From: Pseudovibrio sp. JCM 19062
GTDB lineage: Bacteria > Pseudomonadota > Alphaproteobacteria > Rhizobiales > Stappiaceae
Assembly: GCA_001310715.1 (NCBI GenBank)
Contig: BAXV01000004.1
Span: 62,001-126,000 of the forward strand
Reading direction: 5' to 3'
DNA: 64,000 nucleotides
The notes under the pieces were generated by a model that saw only the letters and a list, made by a program, of their open reading frames with translations, searched no databases and was not told the origin of the DNA. Position 1 is the first letter of the stretch. The number at the start of each line of letters is the position of its first letter. The position numbers and the translations under genes were made by a program. Below are positions 1 to 11,794 of this stretch, in pieces.

Positions 1-1302
<1,302 letters not shown>

Positions 1303-1376
1303 TACGAATGGCCCTATAAACAACGAAACGGAAATACCTAAAGTTTCATCGAGTATTGACCATTTTTGCCGCGAGG

Positions 1377-2032
1377 CTATTCGCCAGTTTTTGTTTCTTC
1401 GGCATGCCGGATGGCGGCGGCCAGTGTTTCTGGTGTTTCGGCTCCGGCCACTGCAAAACGGCCATCAATGACGAAAACGGAACGCCGGTTACGCCAATTT
1501 CATGAGCGCGAAACACATCGGCTTCTACTTCTTTGACATCCTGATCGGTATCCAGAAGATCTGATACGAGTTTGCTGTTGATACCAGCGCGTTCGGCTGC
1601 ATTCACAAGGACTTTCTTATCGGTGAGATCAGCGCCCTCGGTGAAGTAGAGTTTGAACAGCTCTTCGACCATGGCGTCCTGCATGTCTTCTGAGCGCGCC
1701 CAGCGGATCAATCGGTGACTGTTGATTGTGTTTGGAGCTTTCTCGATTGCTTCGAACTGAAAGTCGATGTTCTCAGCAGCTCCAGTGTTGCGAACATGTG
1801 CGTAAATCTCTTTTGCGCGCTCGGGCCCGCCAAACTTGTCTTCCAGATATTGTTTGCGATCCTTGCCATCTTTGGGAAGGCTCGCATCAAGCTGGTAGGG
1901 ATGCCATTGAACCTTGATGTTGCTTTCAGGTAGCATCATGAGTGCTTTTTCTAGCCGGCGTTTGCCGATGAAGCACCATGGGCACATCACATCGGAGATC
2001 ACATCAATGACAATCGGGGAGTTAGTAGACAT
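1377..2032 (-). CDS. DsbA-family thiol oxidoreductase, FrnE type
   Basis: A cytoplasmic DsbA/FrnE-type protein: no signal peptide, and a CPWC redox motif in the N-terminal DVISDVMCPWCFIGKRRLE segment, directly after the first thioredoxin strand. The helical insertion (NTINSHRLIRWA) and cis-proline region (GVTGVPF) match the family that includes FrnE and 2-hydroxychromene-2-carboxylate isomerase. The CxxC favours the oxidoreductase over the isomerase. The frame slips near 1478, where TTTTT is read as TTTT after GVTGVPF; correcting it gives a C-terminus FFVIDGRFAVAGAETPETL... and a stop at 1377, about 218 residues as expected. The gene stands alone with no clear operon partner, so the substrate is unknown. 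Confidence 0.85.
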
Positions 2033-2137
2033 CTGGCTTCTCAGTTAGGGGTGTATGGCATTAGCTCTATAGCCTATCAGTAGTAACCGATAGTTCTCTC
2101 TGAATTCTCTCACAGTTTCGTGAGAAGGCAGAAGATC

Positions 2138-3378
2138 TTATCCGTTGCCAAGTCCGGTTGTGCGAACCATGACCAGAACACGGTTGGAGAGTTGCTCCAT
2201 CCCTTTTTTTGCTTCGCAGTACCGCAACGGGGCCGCGGCCCTCGATATTCGCGACAAAGTCTCATCGCGGCATACGGCCATGGCTATGGAAAGAACGGTA
2301 CCGCTCCAATACACCTCATGTTGCGCGAAGGCCTGCGGATTGCTGCCGGTGAAACGTTCTATGAGCTCAAGCAAGTTGAGTTCGTAGATGGATTCGCCGC
2401 GTCGTTTGGTGGATTCTTCAAGAAGCGTCAGGTAGTTTCGGTAAGTTTGCTCAGACAGGGTGTCGTCGTTGTTCTGGCGCGCAAGCCATTGGCTGGACAC
2501 TGTCAGGATTGCGTCGGTGAGGCGTTGACGGCGTCCTGCGCGCACGGCGCTGATGATATGGCCGGTGAGAGCTTTGTCTGAAATATCGCCCAGCAGAACG
2601 TCTGTTGCGCCTGCGGAATAGAGCAGGTGGGCTGATTCCTCATCAACGCTGTGGGCGAGTATGGGGAGGTTGAAATAACGTGGTCGGCGCGTAGACGCTC
2701 AATCTCTTCGCAGGCCTGCCATGCGGGCATATCAATCAGGACGGCCTCGAACCTGCGTGCCGCCAGATAGTCTTCGGTCATCTCCGAGGAGAACCCACCT
2801 ACGATCTCGACTGGCAGGTCCAACAGGGCCTGTGTGCGCCCGAAGTGTTTGCCAAATCCCGCAACGAGCAATCCAGCGGATTTTAAGGGGCCAAACTCGG
2901 TCTTATACTCTGGTAAGGCCCCAAACAAACCGCGCCGTAGGCGGGCTTCTTCAGCTCTGTTGGCAAGACGTCTTAGACCTGCGATGCGTGGCAGCAGGAC
3001 ATCTGGCGGAATCGCGTCGCTCACCGTCCCGCTCGGTTTTAGCTCCAGAGGGACAGGAGCGCTGCCGTTGGTGATGACAAGCAGGGGAACTTCGGCCCCG
3101 GCCCCTTTTCTAAATCGCTTAATGGTTTGCGTGAGTTCGTCCAGCTCGGGAGGATTATCTTCCTGCCAAGGTAACAGAATACAGATGGGTAGAACGCTTG
3201 CGCCTTCCAGCTCACCCATGAGCTGGGAGCTTGTTCTGACTGCGACCAGCCGATCAGATAGCACGGTCAAAGGCTCCAACATATCAAAGACATGATTGTG
3301 CACGGGAGCGATCAGCAGGATTTTACCCCAGCTGGAATCGTGCGTTTCAAGCTCTAACGGTTGGCTATGATCGGCCAT
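2138..3378 (-). CDS. Pseudo-receiver/degenerate GGDEF-like regulatory protein
   Basis: About 413 residues once one C is restored near 2682 (GACCCACG read as GACCACG). Two alpha/beta domains are visible. The first begins KILLIAPVHNHVFDMLEPL and the second begins SAGLLVAGFGKHFGRT and continues EAVLIDMPAWQACEEIERLRAD; both have response-regulator-like strand/helix periodicity but lack the acidic pocket of a true receiver. The C-terminal ~130 residues (from RAGRRQRLTDAIL) look like a decayed signalling domain with no GGDEF or EAL signature. It starts 8 bases after the preceding ANL-like gene with a GAGGATAA ribosome site, so the two are co-transcribed. I do not know its function; a phosphorylation-independent regulator is an inference. 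Confidence 0.5.
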
Positions 3379-3386
3379 TTATCCTC

Positions 3387-5058
3387 TCAGGCGACCGCTT
3401 CCACCGGTCTCGGCTGGGAGCGTCTGGTCAATTTCTGTCGGTCTACACGGCCATCATCTGTCATTGGCAAGGCGCGTAGGGACAGAATTCTATGCGGCAT
3501 CATCGTCAAGCTCACGCGTGAAGCGTCGAGGTAGGCGTAAAAGGCCTCTACATCAACGAGAAGACCTTGTGACGGTACCACTGCAACCATAAGGCGTGCA
3601 CCCATTAATTCATCTTCTACCAGAAAAGCAGCCGCTTCTTTTACCCCCGAGAATTCACTGTATATTTCGTCAAGGCGTTCAAGATCCAACAATCCGGGCG
3701 CTCTTTGCCCCGGTGTGCCGAAGCCGTGGATCGCTCCGGTAACTTTATGTAGGCCAACAGGGATTTGTGTAATTAACCCGCGCTCACATTGCTCATCGCT
3801 AAAGAAATTCAGTCGGCTGTCACTGGAGGGCCAGTCGGCATCAGGATCATGGCACCCTTGAGTTTGAGGTGATAGCCGGTCTCTGAACCGGATGGTGTCT
3901 GTGAAATTCCCTCATTTATTTCAAGGGGATCAATGTTAATCAAACACGGACCATGGGTGGACGTGCTTGGTGCAAATTGTTTGCCGGGGATCAGGGGTAC
4001 AGGCTCTTGGGAGGTGCCTCGCAGGTGAGCCACCAGCGCATATTCATCGAGCACATGCAGGTCGGTCACAACGCCGTTTGCCGTAAATTTTGCAGGTTTT
4101 GGCGAGGTGATTGGCCATGTCGCAACGGTGTTTGTCTTCCAGCCTTGCAGGCCTTCATCAATGTGGGAGGCGAGCGGTCCGGGCGTAAAATATAATTTGC
4201 CTCAACAGAGCGTGCGTGATCCGTCAATGTGGATAAAGAATGTGGATGATGGAGGTGGAGCGTGCCTTCGCTCAATAACCAAGGGACGAGACCGGCCCCA
4301 ATTCCGGTAATTCCGCATAGGATGTAGGGGAGCAGGATGCGTGCGCCCGGTTCCAGTCTTGTCTCCAGAAAGGGCATCAGGCCTGTGGAGACCCAGTGGT
4401 TATGGCTGCGCGGGATTGGGCTGATCTCAGAGCCGGAATGAACCCAGGTGAGCGTTGCAACGTGGTTGGCTGGTGCGCCTTCGCGTTCAACCACTGGCTC
4501 GGGGAACGAATCTCCGCTTTCGGCAATCATTGGGGCGATGTCGATGAGGCCATCAGGAATATCATTTCCTAGACCGAATACAAAGCGGAGAGAGAAGAAA
4601 TCAGCGGCGGCATCGCGTGCTTCTTCACCCAGCATGCGTGTTTCGATGCGGTCGGCTGTGATCAGCGCTTTGGCATCGACTGTGCGCAATGCCCGGAGGA
4701 TTTCGGAATGCCGCCAGTGTAGCGGGAAGGGGGATACGATCAGACCTGCCCGCAAGGCGCCGAGGATACACAGTACATTGTCGACCGTATTGGGGGATTG
4801 CAGTCCCAGAATGTGATCGGGTTCCATGCCAACAGCTGCAAAGAAACCGGCAATCTTGCTGATTTCCTGTTCTGCTTCTGCGTATGTCAGGTAACGGGGT
4901 TTGCCACCTGTCCATGTCTCTCTGTCGGGTGCATCGACCAATGCCAGGCGATTTGGGTGTTTTTGAGCTGCACGGCGGAACAGCATATCAAGGGTGATGT
5001 TGCCCCAGACACCTGTTGTGCTGTGGTTGGCAATGGCATCAGAATTTGACAGGATCAT
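3387..5058 (-). CDS. ANL-superfamily (acyl-CoA synthetase-like) protein with degenerate ATP motif
   Basis: About 557 residues after bridging shifts near 4190 (TTTTT read as TTTT) and 3831 (CCC read as CC). The N-terminal domain is recognisably AMP-binding: LDMLFRRAAQKHPNRLALVD, LTYAEAEQEISKIAGFFAAVGMEPDHILGLQSPNTVDNVLCILGALRAGLIVSPFPL. The P-loop region that normally reads TSGTTGxPKG is instead VHSGSEISPIPRSHNHW, without the conserved lysine, and no YRTGD core motif follows. A C-terminal subdomain with DLERLDEIYSEFSGVKEAAAF and DDGRVDRQKL remains. Catalytic adenylation is therefore doubtful. It is the first gene of a two-gene unit with the pseudo-receiver protein, which suggests a joint regulatory or scaffold role (inference). 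Confidence 0.7.
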
Positions 5059-5127
5059 TTAAGGAAAGTCCGCTAAGCGACTGAGAAATTAGAGATTCGG
5101 CAAGTGGGTTGAGAGACACTCTTGTTG

Positions 5128-5164
5128 AGTGGGCTGCCTTCATCAAGAACGCAGCCCACTTTTT
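5128..5164. terminator. Perfect hairpin between yejA-like and ANL-like genes
   Basis: Ten-base arms AGTGGGCTGC (5128-5137) and GCAGCCCACT (5151-5160) enclose a 13-base loop. The T run follows on the plus strand, although both neighbouring genes run on the minus strand; read in their direction the stem is followed by CAACAAG rather than a U tract. It sits just downstream of the peptide-binding-protein stop codon and probably ends or stabilises that transcript. Confidence 0.55.
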
Positions 5165-5174
5165 ATGTGTTTAT

Positions 5175-7037
5175 CTACTCTTTAGGTGCGTCCCACCAGT
5201 TATCGTACTGCATGCCGTATAGCGGTGTCTTGGCAGGGTGCTCAACTTCTGTCCAGCGGGCGACCCATTCAGCCGGGGCATGATAGAGCGGAATTGCGTA
5301 GAACCCGGAGATCAGAACGCGGTCGAACGCGCGTACTGCAGCGACGAATTCCTCACGGGTGCGGGCTGCAACCATGGCATCAATTAAAGCATCAATGGCG
5401 GGTTCTTTGGCACCAACGATGTTTCTGGAGTTCCTGACATCTGCTGCCTCAGAAGACCAGCGGGCATATTGCTCGCCGCCGGGTGACAACGAGGCAAACC
5501 AGGTGTTGAAGAGTGCGTCGAATTCAAAGGAGGCGCGGCGTTCTTCGAACTGGGCGGCATCGACATAACGGACCTCCAACTCGATACCCAGCATTTTGGC
5601 GGTGCGCTGCAGGGCGAGCGCGACCTTTTCTTCGCCCTGTTCGCGGACGAGGATTTCAAATGCAAACGGCTCGCCGGTTTCTGAATGTACCAGTTTGCCC
5701 TGATCCAGATTGTAACCTGCCTGCTGGAACAGGTTCAGCGCATCTCGCATGACTTTACGATCGCGTCCTGAGCCATCTGCTGTTGATGGACGCCAGGTTC
5801 CGGCAAGGACATCGTCAGTCACCACATTTGGGAATGGTTCAAGAAGCTTTTTTTTCCAGTTCATTTGCCGGGCGGCCAATGGAGGAAAGATCGGACTTGT
5901 CCCAGTATCCATCAGTGCGCTGATACAATCCATTGAATAGCGTTCGATTGATCCAGTCGAAGTCCAGCAGCATGCCGAGCGCCTGACGCACACGCTTGTC
6001 TGCAAACATGTCACGTCGGGTGTTGAAGGCAATACCAGTCATGTTGGGCGGAGTGCCGCGCTCAAACACGTCTTTGACGACCTTGCCTTCTTCAAACGCG
6101 GGGAAGTTACCTGCGCTTTCCCAAAGGTTGGGGTTGGAATAGATAAGGGCTTGGGTATCGCCTTTGCGGAATGCTTCCTGCAAGGCGTTATAATCGCGGA
6201 AATAATCGACAGTAACTTCGTTGAAGTTATCAAAGCCGATTTTCTGCGGCATGTCTTTGGCCCAGTAATCATCCCGCCGTGTGTAGGTGGTGCGGCGTCC
6301 GGGGTTGATTTCGGAGAAGGTGTAAGGGCCTGTCCCGACGAGTGGGGTCAGTGTGGTGTTGCCGAAAGTGTCGGCATTTGTTGTGCGGCTGTTGAAAATC
6401 GGCGCCAGTGCAATCAGTAGCGGAAGCTCTCGGTCGCTGCCATCTGCAAAGTGCAGCTTTACGGAGCGGTCGCCGGTTTTTTCAAATTCGGTGATTTTAC
6501 CATACCAGCCTGAGAAGGGTGGGCGGCCATGATCGCGGACGGTTTGCAGAGAAAAGATGATATCTTCGACGGTCAACGGATCCCCATTGGAGAACTTCGC
6601 ATTCGGATTGACGCGGAATTCGATCCAGTTTCGCTCATCCGGCATACGCACTGCTTCTGCAAGGTGTGCATACAATGTGAATGGTTCGTCGTTGCTGCGC
6701 AGGAGCAGGCTCTCTAAAATGTAGGAGCCCATCTGTCGTTCTTTCATGCCTCGGGCTGAAGTCCACGCACCTTTAAGAGCGAAGGAATTCAGACTGTCAA
6801 ATGTTCCTTGAACACCGAGAGAAAGACGGCCACCTTTAGGAGCATCCGGATTTGCGTAGGCAGGTACGGATAGTCTGCGGGCAGCGCAGGTTCCCCATGC
6901 ATTGAGATACCATGGCTCCAAGGAACGGTGTCCTGAGCGAGGGCAGTTGAGTAAGCTAATGTTGTCAGACTGGAAACGACAACAAGACCCTTTGCAAAAT
7001 TATGTATCCCATTCACATAGGACCGGCAATTGTTCAT
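5175..7037 (-). CDS. Periplasmic peptide-binding protein of an ABC transporter (family 5, YejA-like)
   Basis: A family-5 extracellular solute-binding protein of about 620 residues. The N-terminus has a signal peptide (GLVVVSSLTTLAYSTALAQ). Then come HGISMHGEPALPADYPYLPYANPDAPKGG (the YejA-type opening), SYILESLLLRSNDEPFTLYAHLAEAV, ISFSLQTVRDHG-like and YTFSEINPGRRTTYTRRDDYWAKDMP. Together these match YejA/oligopeptide-binding proteins that deliver peptides to an inner-membrane ABC permease. The start at 7037 is chosen for an AGGAG site 8 bases upstream. Two shifts are present: a CCC read as CC near 6863 and an A/T run of 8 at 5848-5855 where 7 fits. No permease or ATPase genes are adjacent, so partners must lie elsewhere. 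Confidence 0.9.
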
Positions 7038-7337
7038 TCGAAATTCTCCTAGAGCACCTGCAGAAACTAGCAATAATACGATTCTGAGGCAAATTCAGCA
7101 CAATGGCTTTGAAAAAGCGCCGAAACCACTCCAATCTATAGGTGGAAAAATAACTCGGAGCCGTTTAAAGAGTACATAAGTAGCATTTTATTAGTATGTT
7201 GCCTTTTTTTTCAGCTCTGTTCTGAGTATGCTTGGCGTCGAACAAGCAGTCATAACACTGTTGAACCTATAAATTGGTTGCTGCGTAACTGCCGGAGGCA
7301 TCATTTGGCATCGGATCGAACTTTGAGGAAATTGGGG

Positions 7338-7952
7338 ATGGGCGTTAATCTAAAGGGCGTTCTCACTGGTGGGATTGTTGCGGCAGTGGCTGCTGTTGGC
7401 TTTGCTGGCACCAGTGTTGCGCAGAATGCACAGGCAGAGGATGCTTGGGTAAAAGTGTGTAACACTGATCCAAAATCCAAAAAGGAATTCTGCCTAATTA
7501 CACAAGAATTGCGTACGGATACTGGTCAGTTCCTCGCTCAGGCTGTTGTGCGCGAAGTTACTGGCGAAAGCCGCAAGTTGCTGCACATTGCTGTTCCTCC
7601 GGGAATGCTGATTCAGCCAGGCCTTCGGGTGCAGGTTGATGCGGGCACACAGTCGGAAGCGAAATACACAATCTGCTTTCCAAACGCGTGTATTGCCGAA
7701 ATGGTTATTGATGATACCTTTGTGGGCGGCCTGAAAAGAGGCGGCAAGTTGGTCATTACTACGTTGAACCAACAGGGTAAGGCGCGTCCGTTCGACCTTA
7801 CTTTGAAGGGCTTCACCCGTGTTTATGATGGCGAAGCGATTAAGCCTGAAGAACTCCAGGCCAAGCAGGAACGCCTGCAGTCTGAACTTCAGAAGCGCGC
7901 AGAAGCCGCTCGTCAGAAGTTGATTGAGCAGCAGCGTCAGGCGAACCAGTAA
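7338..7952 (+). CDS. Invasion-associated locus B (IalB) family protein
   Basis: A 204-residue exported protein. MGVNLKGVLTGGIVAAVAAVGFAGTSVAQ is a signal peptide, followed by the IalB fold with conserved VKVCNTDPKSKKEFCLITQELRT, VPPGMLIQPGLRVQVD and the paired-cysteine segment YTICFPNACIAEM. The last 45 residues (LQAKQERLQSELQKRAEAARQKLIEQQRQANQ) are a charged glutamine-rich coiled coil. The start at 7338 is preferred over upstream in-frame codons because GAGGAAATTGGGG precedes it and because it begins the signal peptide. IalB proteins are widespread in alphaproteobacteria; the name reflects Bartonella red-cell entry, but the biochemical role is unknown here. The gene is intact, with its own terminator. 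Confidence 0.88.
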   Translation: MGVNLKGVLTGGIVAAVAAVGFAGTSVAQNAQAEDAWVKVCNTDPKSKKEFCLITQELRTDTGQFLAQAVVREVTGESRKLLHIAVPPGMLIQPGLRVQVDAGTQSEAKYTICFPNACIAEMVIDDTFVGGLKRGGKLVITTLNQQGKARPFDLTLKGFTRVYDGEAIKPEELQAKQERLQSELQKRAEAARQKLIEQQRQANQ

Positions 7953-7974
7953 TCTGGTTCCCACTTTGAACACT

Positions 7975-8009
7975 AAAAAAACCCGAAGGATCATTCCTTC
8001 GGTTTTTTT
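7975..8009 (+). terminator. Rho-independent terminator of ialB-like gene
   Basis: Complementary arms AACCCGAAGGA and TCCTTCGGTTT flank a short ATCAT loop, with a T7 run on the right and an A7 run on the left. It lies 22 bases after the stop codon and could also act on the minus strand. Confidence 0.88.
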
Positions 8010-8060
8010 CATGAACGCTAAGAGTTGTGGCTCATCTTAATAAGGTTCCAGCGATAGACC

Positions 8061-8393
8061 TTAATGGATTTCTACATCCTTGACGATGTAATCGCCGTCC
8101 ATAGTCTCATCAAAAAATTCTTCGACCTGCGGATGTCGCACAGGTTCGCCGCTATCATCTTTTTCCAGGTTTTGCTCCGAGACATAAGCAATATACTCAC
8201 TCTCCGCATTTTCTGCGAGAAGGTGATAAAAAGGCTGGTCTTTGCTTGGGCGTGCTTCCTCGGGAATTGACTCCCACCACTCATCTGTATTGTCGAATGT
8301 GGGATCAACGTCGAACACTATGCCACGGAACGGGTACAGGCGGTGACGTACGACCTGTCCAATTCTAAATTTCGCGGTTCTAATTGTCTCCAT
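8061..8393 (-). CDS. hspQ: Heat shock protein HspQ (hemimethylated-DNA-binding/YccV family)
   Basis: A 110-residue protein with the complete HspQ/YccV signature: KFRIGQVVRHRLYPFRGIVFDVDPTF, then DEWWESIPEEARPSKDQPFYHLLAEN and EYIAYVSEQNLEKDDSGEPVRHPQVEEFF. HspQ is a small cytoplasmic protein that in enterobacteria binds hemimethylated DNA and acts as a specificity factor for Lon protease. Length and motif spacing match the family and no frameshift is present. It stands alone; the next gene upstream on the other side is separated by about 210 bases without coding signal. Confidence 0.95.
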   Translation of the reverse strand: METIRTAKFRIGQVVRHRLYPFRGIVFDVDPTFDNTDEWWESIPEEARPSKDQPFYHLLAENAESEYIAYVSEQNLEKDDSGEPVRHPQVEEFFDETMDGDYIVKDVEIH

Positions 8394-8605
8394 AATCCAC
8401 CAAGCTTTCGCAGATACTGTATCTTGTCAGGGCGCCTTAAAGGTCATGTTGCGCACTTGTTGTCAAGATATATAGCGCAGCAAAGAGGCAAGAGGCAGCA
8501 CAAACCAATCAAAATGTGATGTTTGCAGATGAATAGCTCCTCACAATTCATTGATATGCACATTTGCAAGGTTGAGGAGTGGTTGTGGTCACTCCCCATA
8601 GTTGG

Positions 8606-9642
8606 CTATTTATAAGTCTCTGCCAAATCGGGATCTTTGGAAATCACAAGATCTGCTAGGTCGCAGATCACTTTTGCCTGTTTCCACGTTGCGTCATCTT
8701 GCATTTTTCCGTCCAGCATCACCGCGCCGGTACCATCGGGCATTGCTTCCAAAATTCGGCGAGCGAACTTCACTTCTTCCGGTTCTGGGGAGAAGACTGA
8801 CTTTGCTATGCCGATCTGGCTCGGGTGCAGGGTCCATGTTCCAAGGCAGCCCATCAGGAATGAGTTGCGGAACTGTGCTTCGCAAGCGGCGGCGTCGCTG
8901 AAGTCCCCAAACGGCCCATAGAATGGCTTGATGCCAGCGGCTAGACAAGCGTCGACCATCTTGGCGACGGTGTAGTGCCATAGATCCTGCTGGTAGCGGG
9001 TGCGCGGAGCATCGCCGTTTGCATCTGCAAGGACCTGGTAGTCCGGGTGGCCGCCGCCGACACGGGTTGTTTTCATGCCGCGCGAAGCTGCAAGATCTGC
9101 GGGGCCAAGGCTCATGCCATGCATGCGTGGGCTGGCTGTGGCGATGGCTTCCACATTGTTCACGCTTCAGCAGTTTCCAAAATGGCATGAATCTGGATTG
9201 GCTTTGCGATACCTGCCTTGGCTTCGAGCTGAGCAAGCAACTGGTCGAGATAGTGAATGTCCCAAGGGCCATTCACTTTAGGGAGCATGATCACGTCTAG
9301 CTTATTGCCGCAGCGCGTCACGATTTCGGTGATGTCGTCCAGCACCCACGGGCTCTCCAGTGAGTTAATGCGGGTCCAGAGTTTTGTGGAGCCAAAATCG
9401 TTGTTATTGGCCATTTGGATGAAGCCTTCGCGGGCATTGAGCTTTTCATCTGCCGGAATAGCGTCTTCCAAGTTGCCCAGAATAACGTCCACCTGAGAAA
9501 TCATCTGCGGGACTTTCGCGCGCATCTTTTCGATGTGTGGTGGAACAAAGTGGATCATCCGTTCCAGCGCAACAGGTGGCTCAGCGAATGGTGCCGGAGC
9601 ACCTATCGCCAGAGGTTTGAAAAAGGAACGATAGGTTTTCAT
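8606..9642 (-). CDS. HpcH/HpaI-family CoA ester lyase (malyl-CoA/beta-methylmalyl-CoA lyase-like)
   Basis: About 346 residues in the citrate-lyase-beta/malyl-CoA lyase family, Mg-dependent enzymes that cleave 3-hydroxy-dicarboxylyl-CoA esters. Visible motifs are [21 protein letters not shown] (acidic metal site), [89 protein letters not shown] and [18 protein letters not shown]. The GGGHPDY insertion and PFGDFSD are typical of the MclA-type subgroup. One frameshift near 9167 (GCGGTG read as GCGTG) splits the frame. The substrate could be malyl-CoA, methylmalyl-CoA or citramalyl-CoA; no neighbouring gene resolves this. Confidence 0.85.
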
Positions 9643-9747
9643 CTGGCAAGCTCCCTCCCGAGCCGAAGTACAAATTCAGAGGGCGAGTATACAGATTATT
9701 GTGCGGTGCAAAATCAGCTCTTTGGGCTAACTCCTGAACCGAACTGG

Positions 9748-10641
9748 CTAAATCCATTTCTTCATGAACCACATCCACTGTGATGGCTCTTCGCGGATCC
9801 ATTCCTCAAACTGATCATGCACAGCCTGTGTGGTCGTAAGTGCATCCTGCACGCGATCTTTGGTGCGCGCAACAGGTATTTCCTTGCCAGTCACCTCGAA
9901 GCGTGCGCCATTTGTTCGGAGCGATCTCACGGCGATGAGGCGCTTGTTCATACTACGGGCAAGTGCTGCCGGGATGTGTGTTGCGGCAGCTCGTTGGTTG
10001 AAAAACTGGATTTTGACGCCGCGGATGTCACGTACATCAGCAACAAATGCCAAGGAACCTTTTTTGCGCAAAATTGAAACGATTTTTGCGCCGGTGTCGT
10101 GACCTTTGCGATACAAGCCGAGCCGGTAGAGAAATTTGCGTTTGTTGATCAGATACTCTTCAGAATACGGGTTTTTAAGCTTCTGGTAGATACCCGCCAC
10201 AGGAAGCCCACGTTCCTCAGACTTGTCGGGAATAACCTCCCAGTTGCCATAGTGCATGGTGACAAGAACAGCGCCTTCGCCGACAGAGGGATCAAGGACC
10301 TCCGGGTTTACGTAGGTAACGCGGCTTGGATCATTGTGGATTTTGGAGAGCAAAACGGTTTCAGCAGCAACGCGGCCTAGGTTTTCCCACATATCCCGAA
10401 TAATTTTATCGGCTTCATTGTGCGTCATTTCGGGATAGGCTGCCATGATGTGCGCTTTCGCGCGGGCATGTCTGTGGTCATCGGAGCGATGACGCGCCAG
10501 ATATTTCCCATAAAGGCAGAGGCCCAATCCAGTGGCATGGAGCCCAGAATTCCGCCGAAAAATTTTAAGGCCAGCCATTCACCGCGAAACTTGAGCTTCT
10601 GTTTACGTGAAATGGGGCGACGTCTTTTTTTTAGCTTTCAT
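9748..10641 (-). CDS. Lipid A biosynthesis (lauroyl) acyltransferase, LpxL/HtrB family
   Basis: An inner-membrane acyltransferase that adds a secondary acyl chain to Kdo2-lipid A. The HX4E catalytic motif is visible as HYGNWE, with later FVADVRDIRGVKIQFFNQRAAA and SQWMWFMKKWI. The N-terminus needs two repairs: the T8 run at 10625-10632 must be 7, giving MKAKKRRRPISRKQ-like basic start, and one C near 10486 must be added to give MTHRHARAKAHIMAAYPEM. With these the product is about 297 residues, normal for the family. The start at 10641 is upstream of the apparent one. It is transcribed divergently from the AEC transporter gene. Confidence 0.87.
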
Positions 10642-10843
10642 ATTGGCCTTTGGAGAGATGGAGCTGTCCACTTCCGCTTACTCGCATACTATAGTGTCGT
10701 AGTTGCCGGTATGCCAACCTCCAGAGATTGGCTATATACGCATAACTCGGTGATGGTGATTAGCCAATCAGTATTTCAAAAGCAACTTATTCTCCAGTCG
10801 GATGCGGAGAACATAAAAAAAATTGCATGGAGAAATGGTTTAG

Positions 10844-11794
10844 ATGCTCAATGTCGTGAATTTGGCAATGCCATTTTTCCTTCTGATTTTCCTTGGGTTT
10901 GTTTCTGGTCGCCGTGCGAAGCTGTCACGGGATGGCTTGGCATGGATGAACTTCTTTGTAGTTTATCTGGCCCTGCCTGCCTTGTTTTTCCAGTTACTTT
11001 CCGAGACTCCGGTGGAGGAGCTGGCCACTTTTGATTTTGTGGCGGCAACCACATTTTCAACCTTTGTGATGTTTGTACTGGCCTATTCTATCGCGAGATT
11101 TATCTTGCGTGGGAGCATTGGCAAGGCGACAATTCAGGCACTTGTAGGTTCCTATTCCAACATCGGTTACATGGGGCCGGGCGTAACCCTTGCTGTTCTT
11201 GGGGCCGGAGCGGCTGTGCCGACAGCTTTGATCTTGTGTTTTGATACGATCCTTTTGTTTATTCTCGTGCCTATGATGATGTCCATTGGTGGCTCGCAGA
11301 ATGTAAAAGTGGGGCCGTTGGCGTTTGAGATTGCCACGAAGATCGTGACACATCCCTTTATTCTGGCAGTTTTTGCGGGCGTTTTGGCGGCTGCGATTGA
11401 ATTCAAACCGCCAGTCGCCATTGATCAGACCATCTCGTTTTTGAGACAAGCGGCTGCGCCTTGTGCGTTGTTTGCCATGGGGGTGACCATTGCGCTGCAG
11501 CCAAGCCGCAGAACTGCTAAGGAGCTGCCCGTGCTCCTTCTGATCAAGCTGGTGCTGCATCCGGTTCTTGTATTTGTTTTGCTGGAGTGGATTGGCGGGG
11601 TTGATAGTCTTTGGATCTCAACAGCGCTCTTGATGGCAGCTCTGCCGCCAGCTGCGAATGTTTATGTGCTGGCTCAGCACTATTCCAGTTATGTGGAGCG
11701 TGCTTCCACCGCCGTGCTTTATGGAACGTTGGCATCGGTTATCACGCTGCCAACGCTTATCTATCTCATTCAGTCAGGAATTCTGGTGCCTTAG
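10844..11794 (+). CDS. AEC (auxin efflux carrier) family transporter
   Basis: A 316-residue integral membrane protein with about ten hydrophobic segments arranged as two five-helix repeats, as in AEC carriers. Recognisable family stretches are LNFFVVYLALPALFFQLL-like (here MNFFVVYLALPALFF), GSYSNIGYMGPGVTLAVLG and the C-terminal LLMAALPPAANVYVLAQHY. AEC proteins export or import organic acids and related anions (malate, malonate and others). The reading frame is intact. Its stop codon overlaps the stop of the convergent UbiH-type gene (11791-11794), and no shared operon partner indicates the substrate. Confidence 0.9.
   Translation: MLNVVNLAMPFFLLIFLGFVSGRRAKLSRDGLAWMNFFVVYLALPALFFQLLSETPVEELATFDFVAATTFSTFVMFVLAYSIARFILRGSIGKATIQALVGSYSNIGYMGPGVTLAVLGAGAAVPTALILCFDTILLFILVPMMMSIGGSQNVKVGPLAFEIATKIVTHPFILAVFAGVLAAAIEFKPPVAIDQTISFLRQAAAPCALFAMGVTIALQPSRRTAKELPVLLLIKLVLHPVLVFVLLEWIGGVDSLWISTALLMAALPPAANVYVLAQHYSSYVERASTAVLYGTLASVITLPTLIYLIQSGILVP

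Noticed and set aside
5128..5164. Terminator for a plus-strand gene
   Set aside because: The T run is on the plus strand but no plus-strand gene ends here; kept only as a hairpin of uncertain direction.
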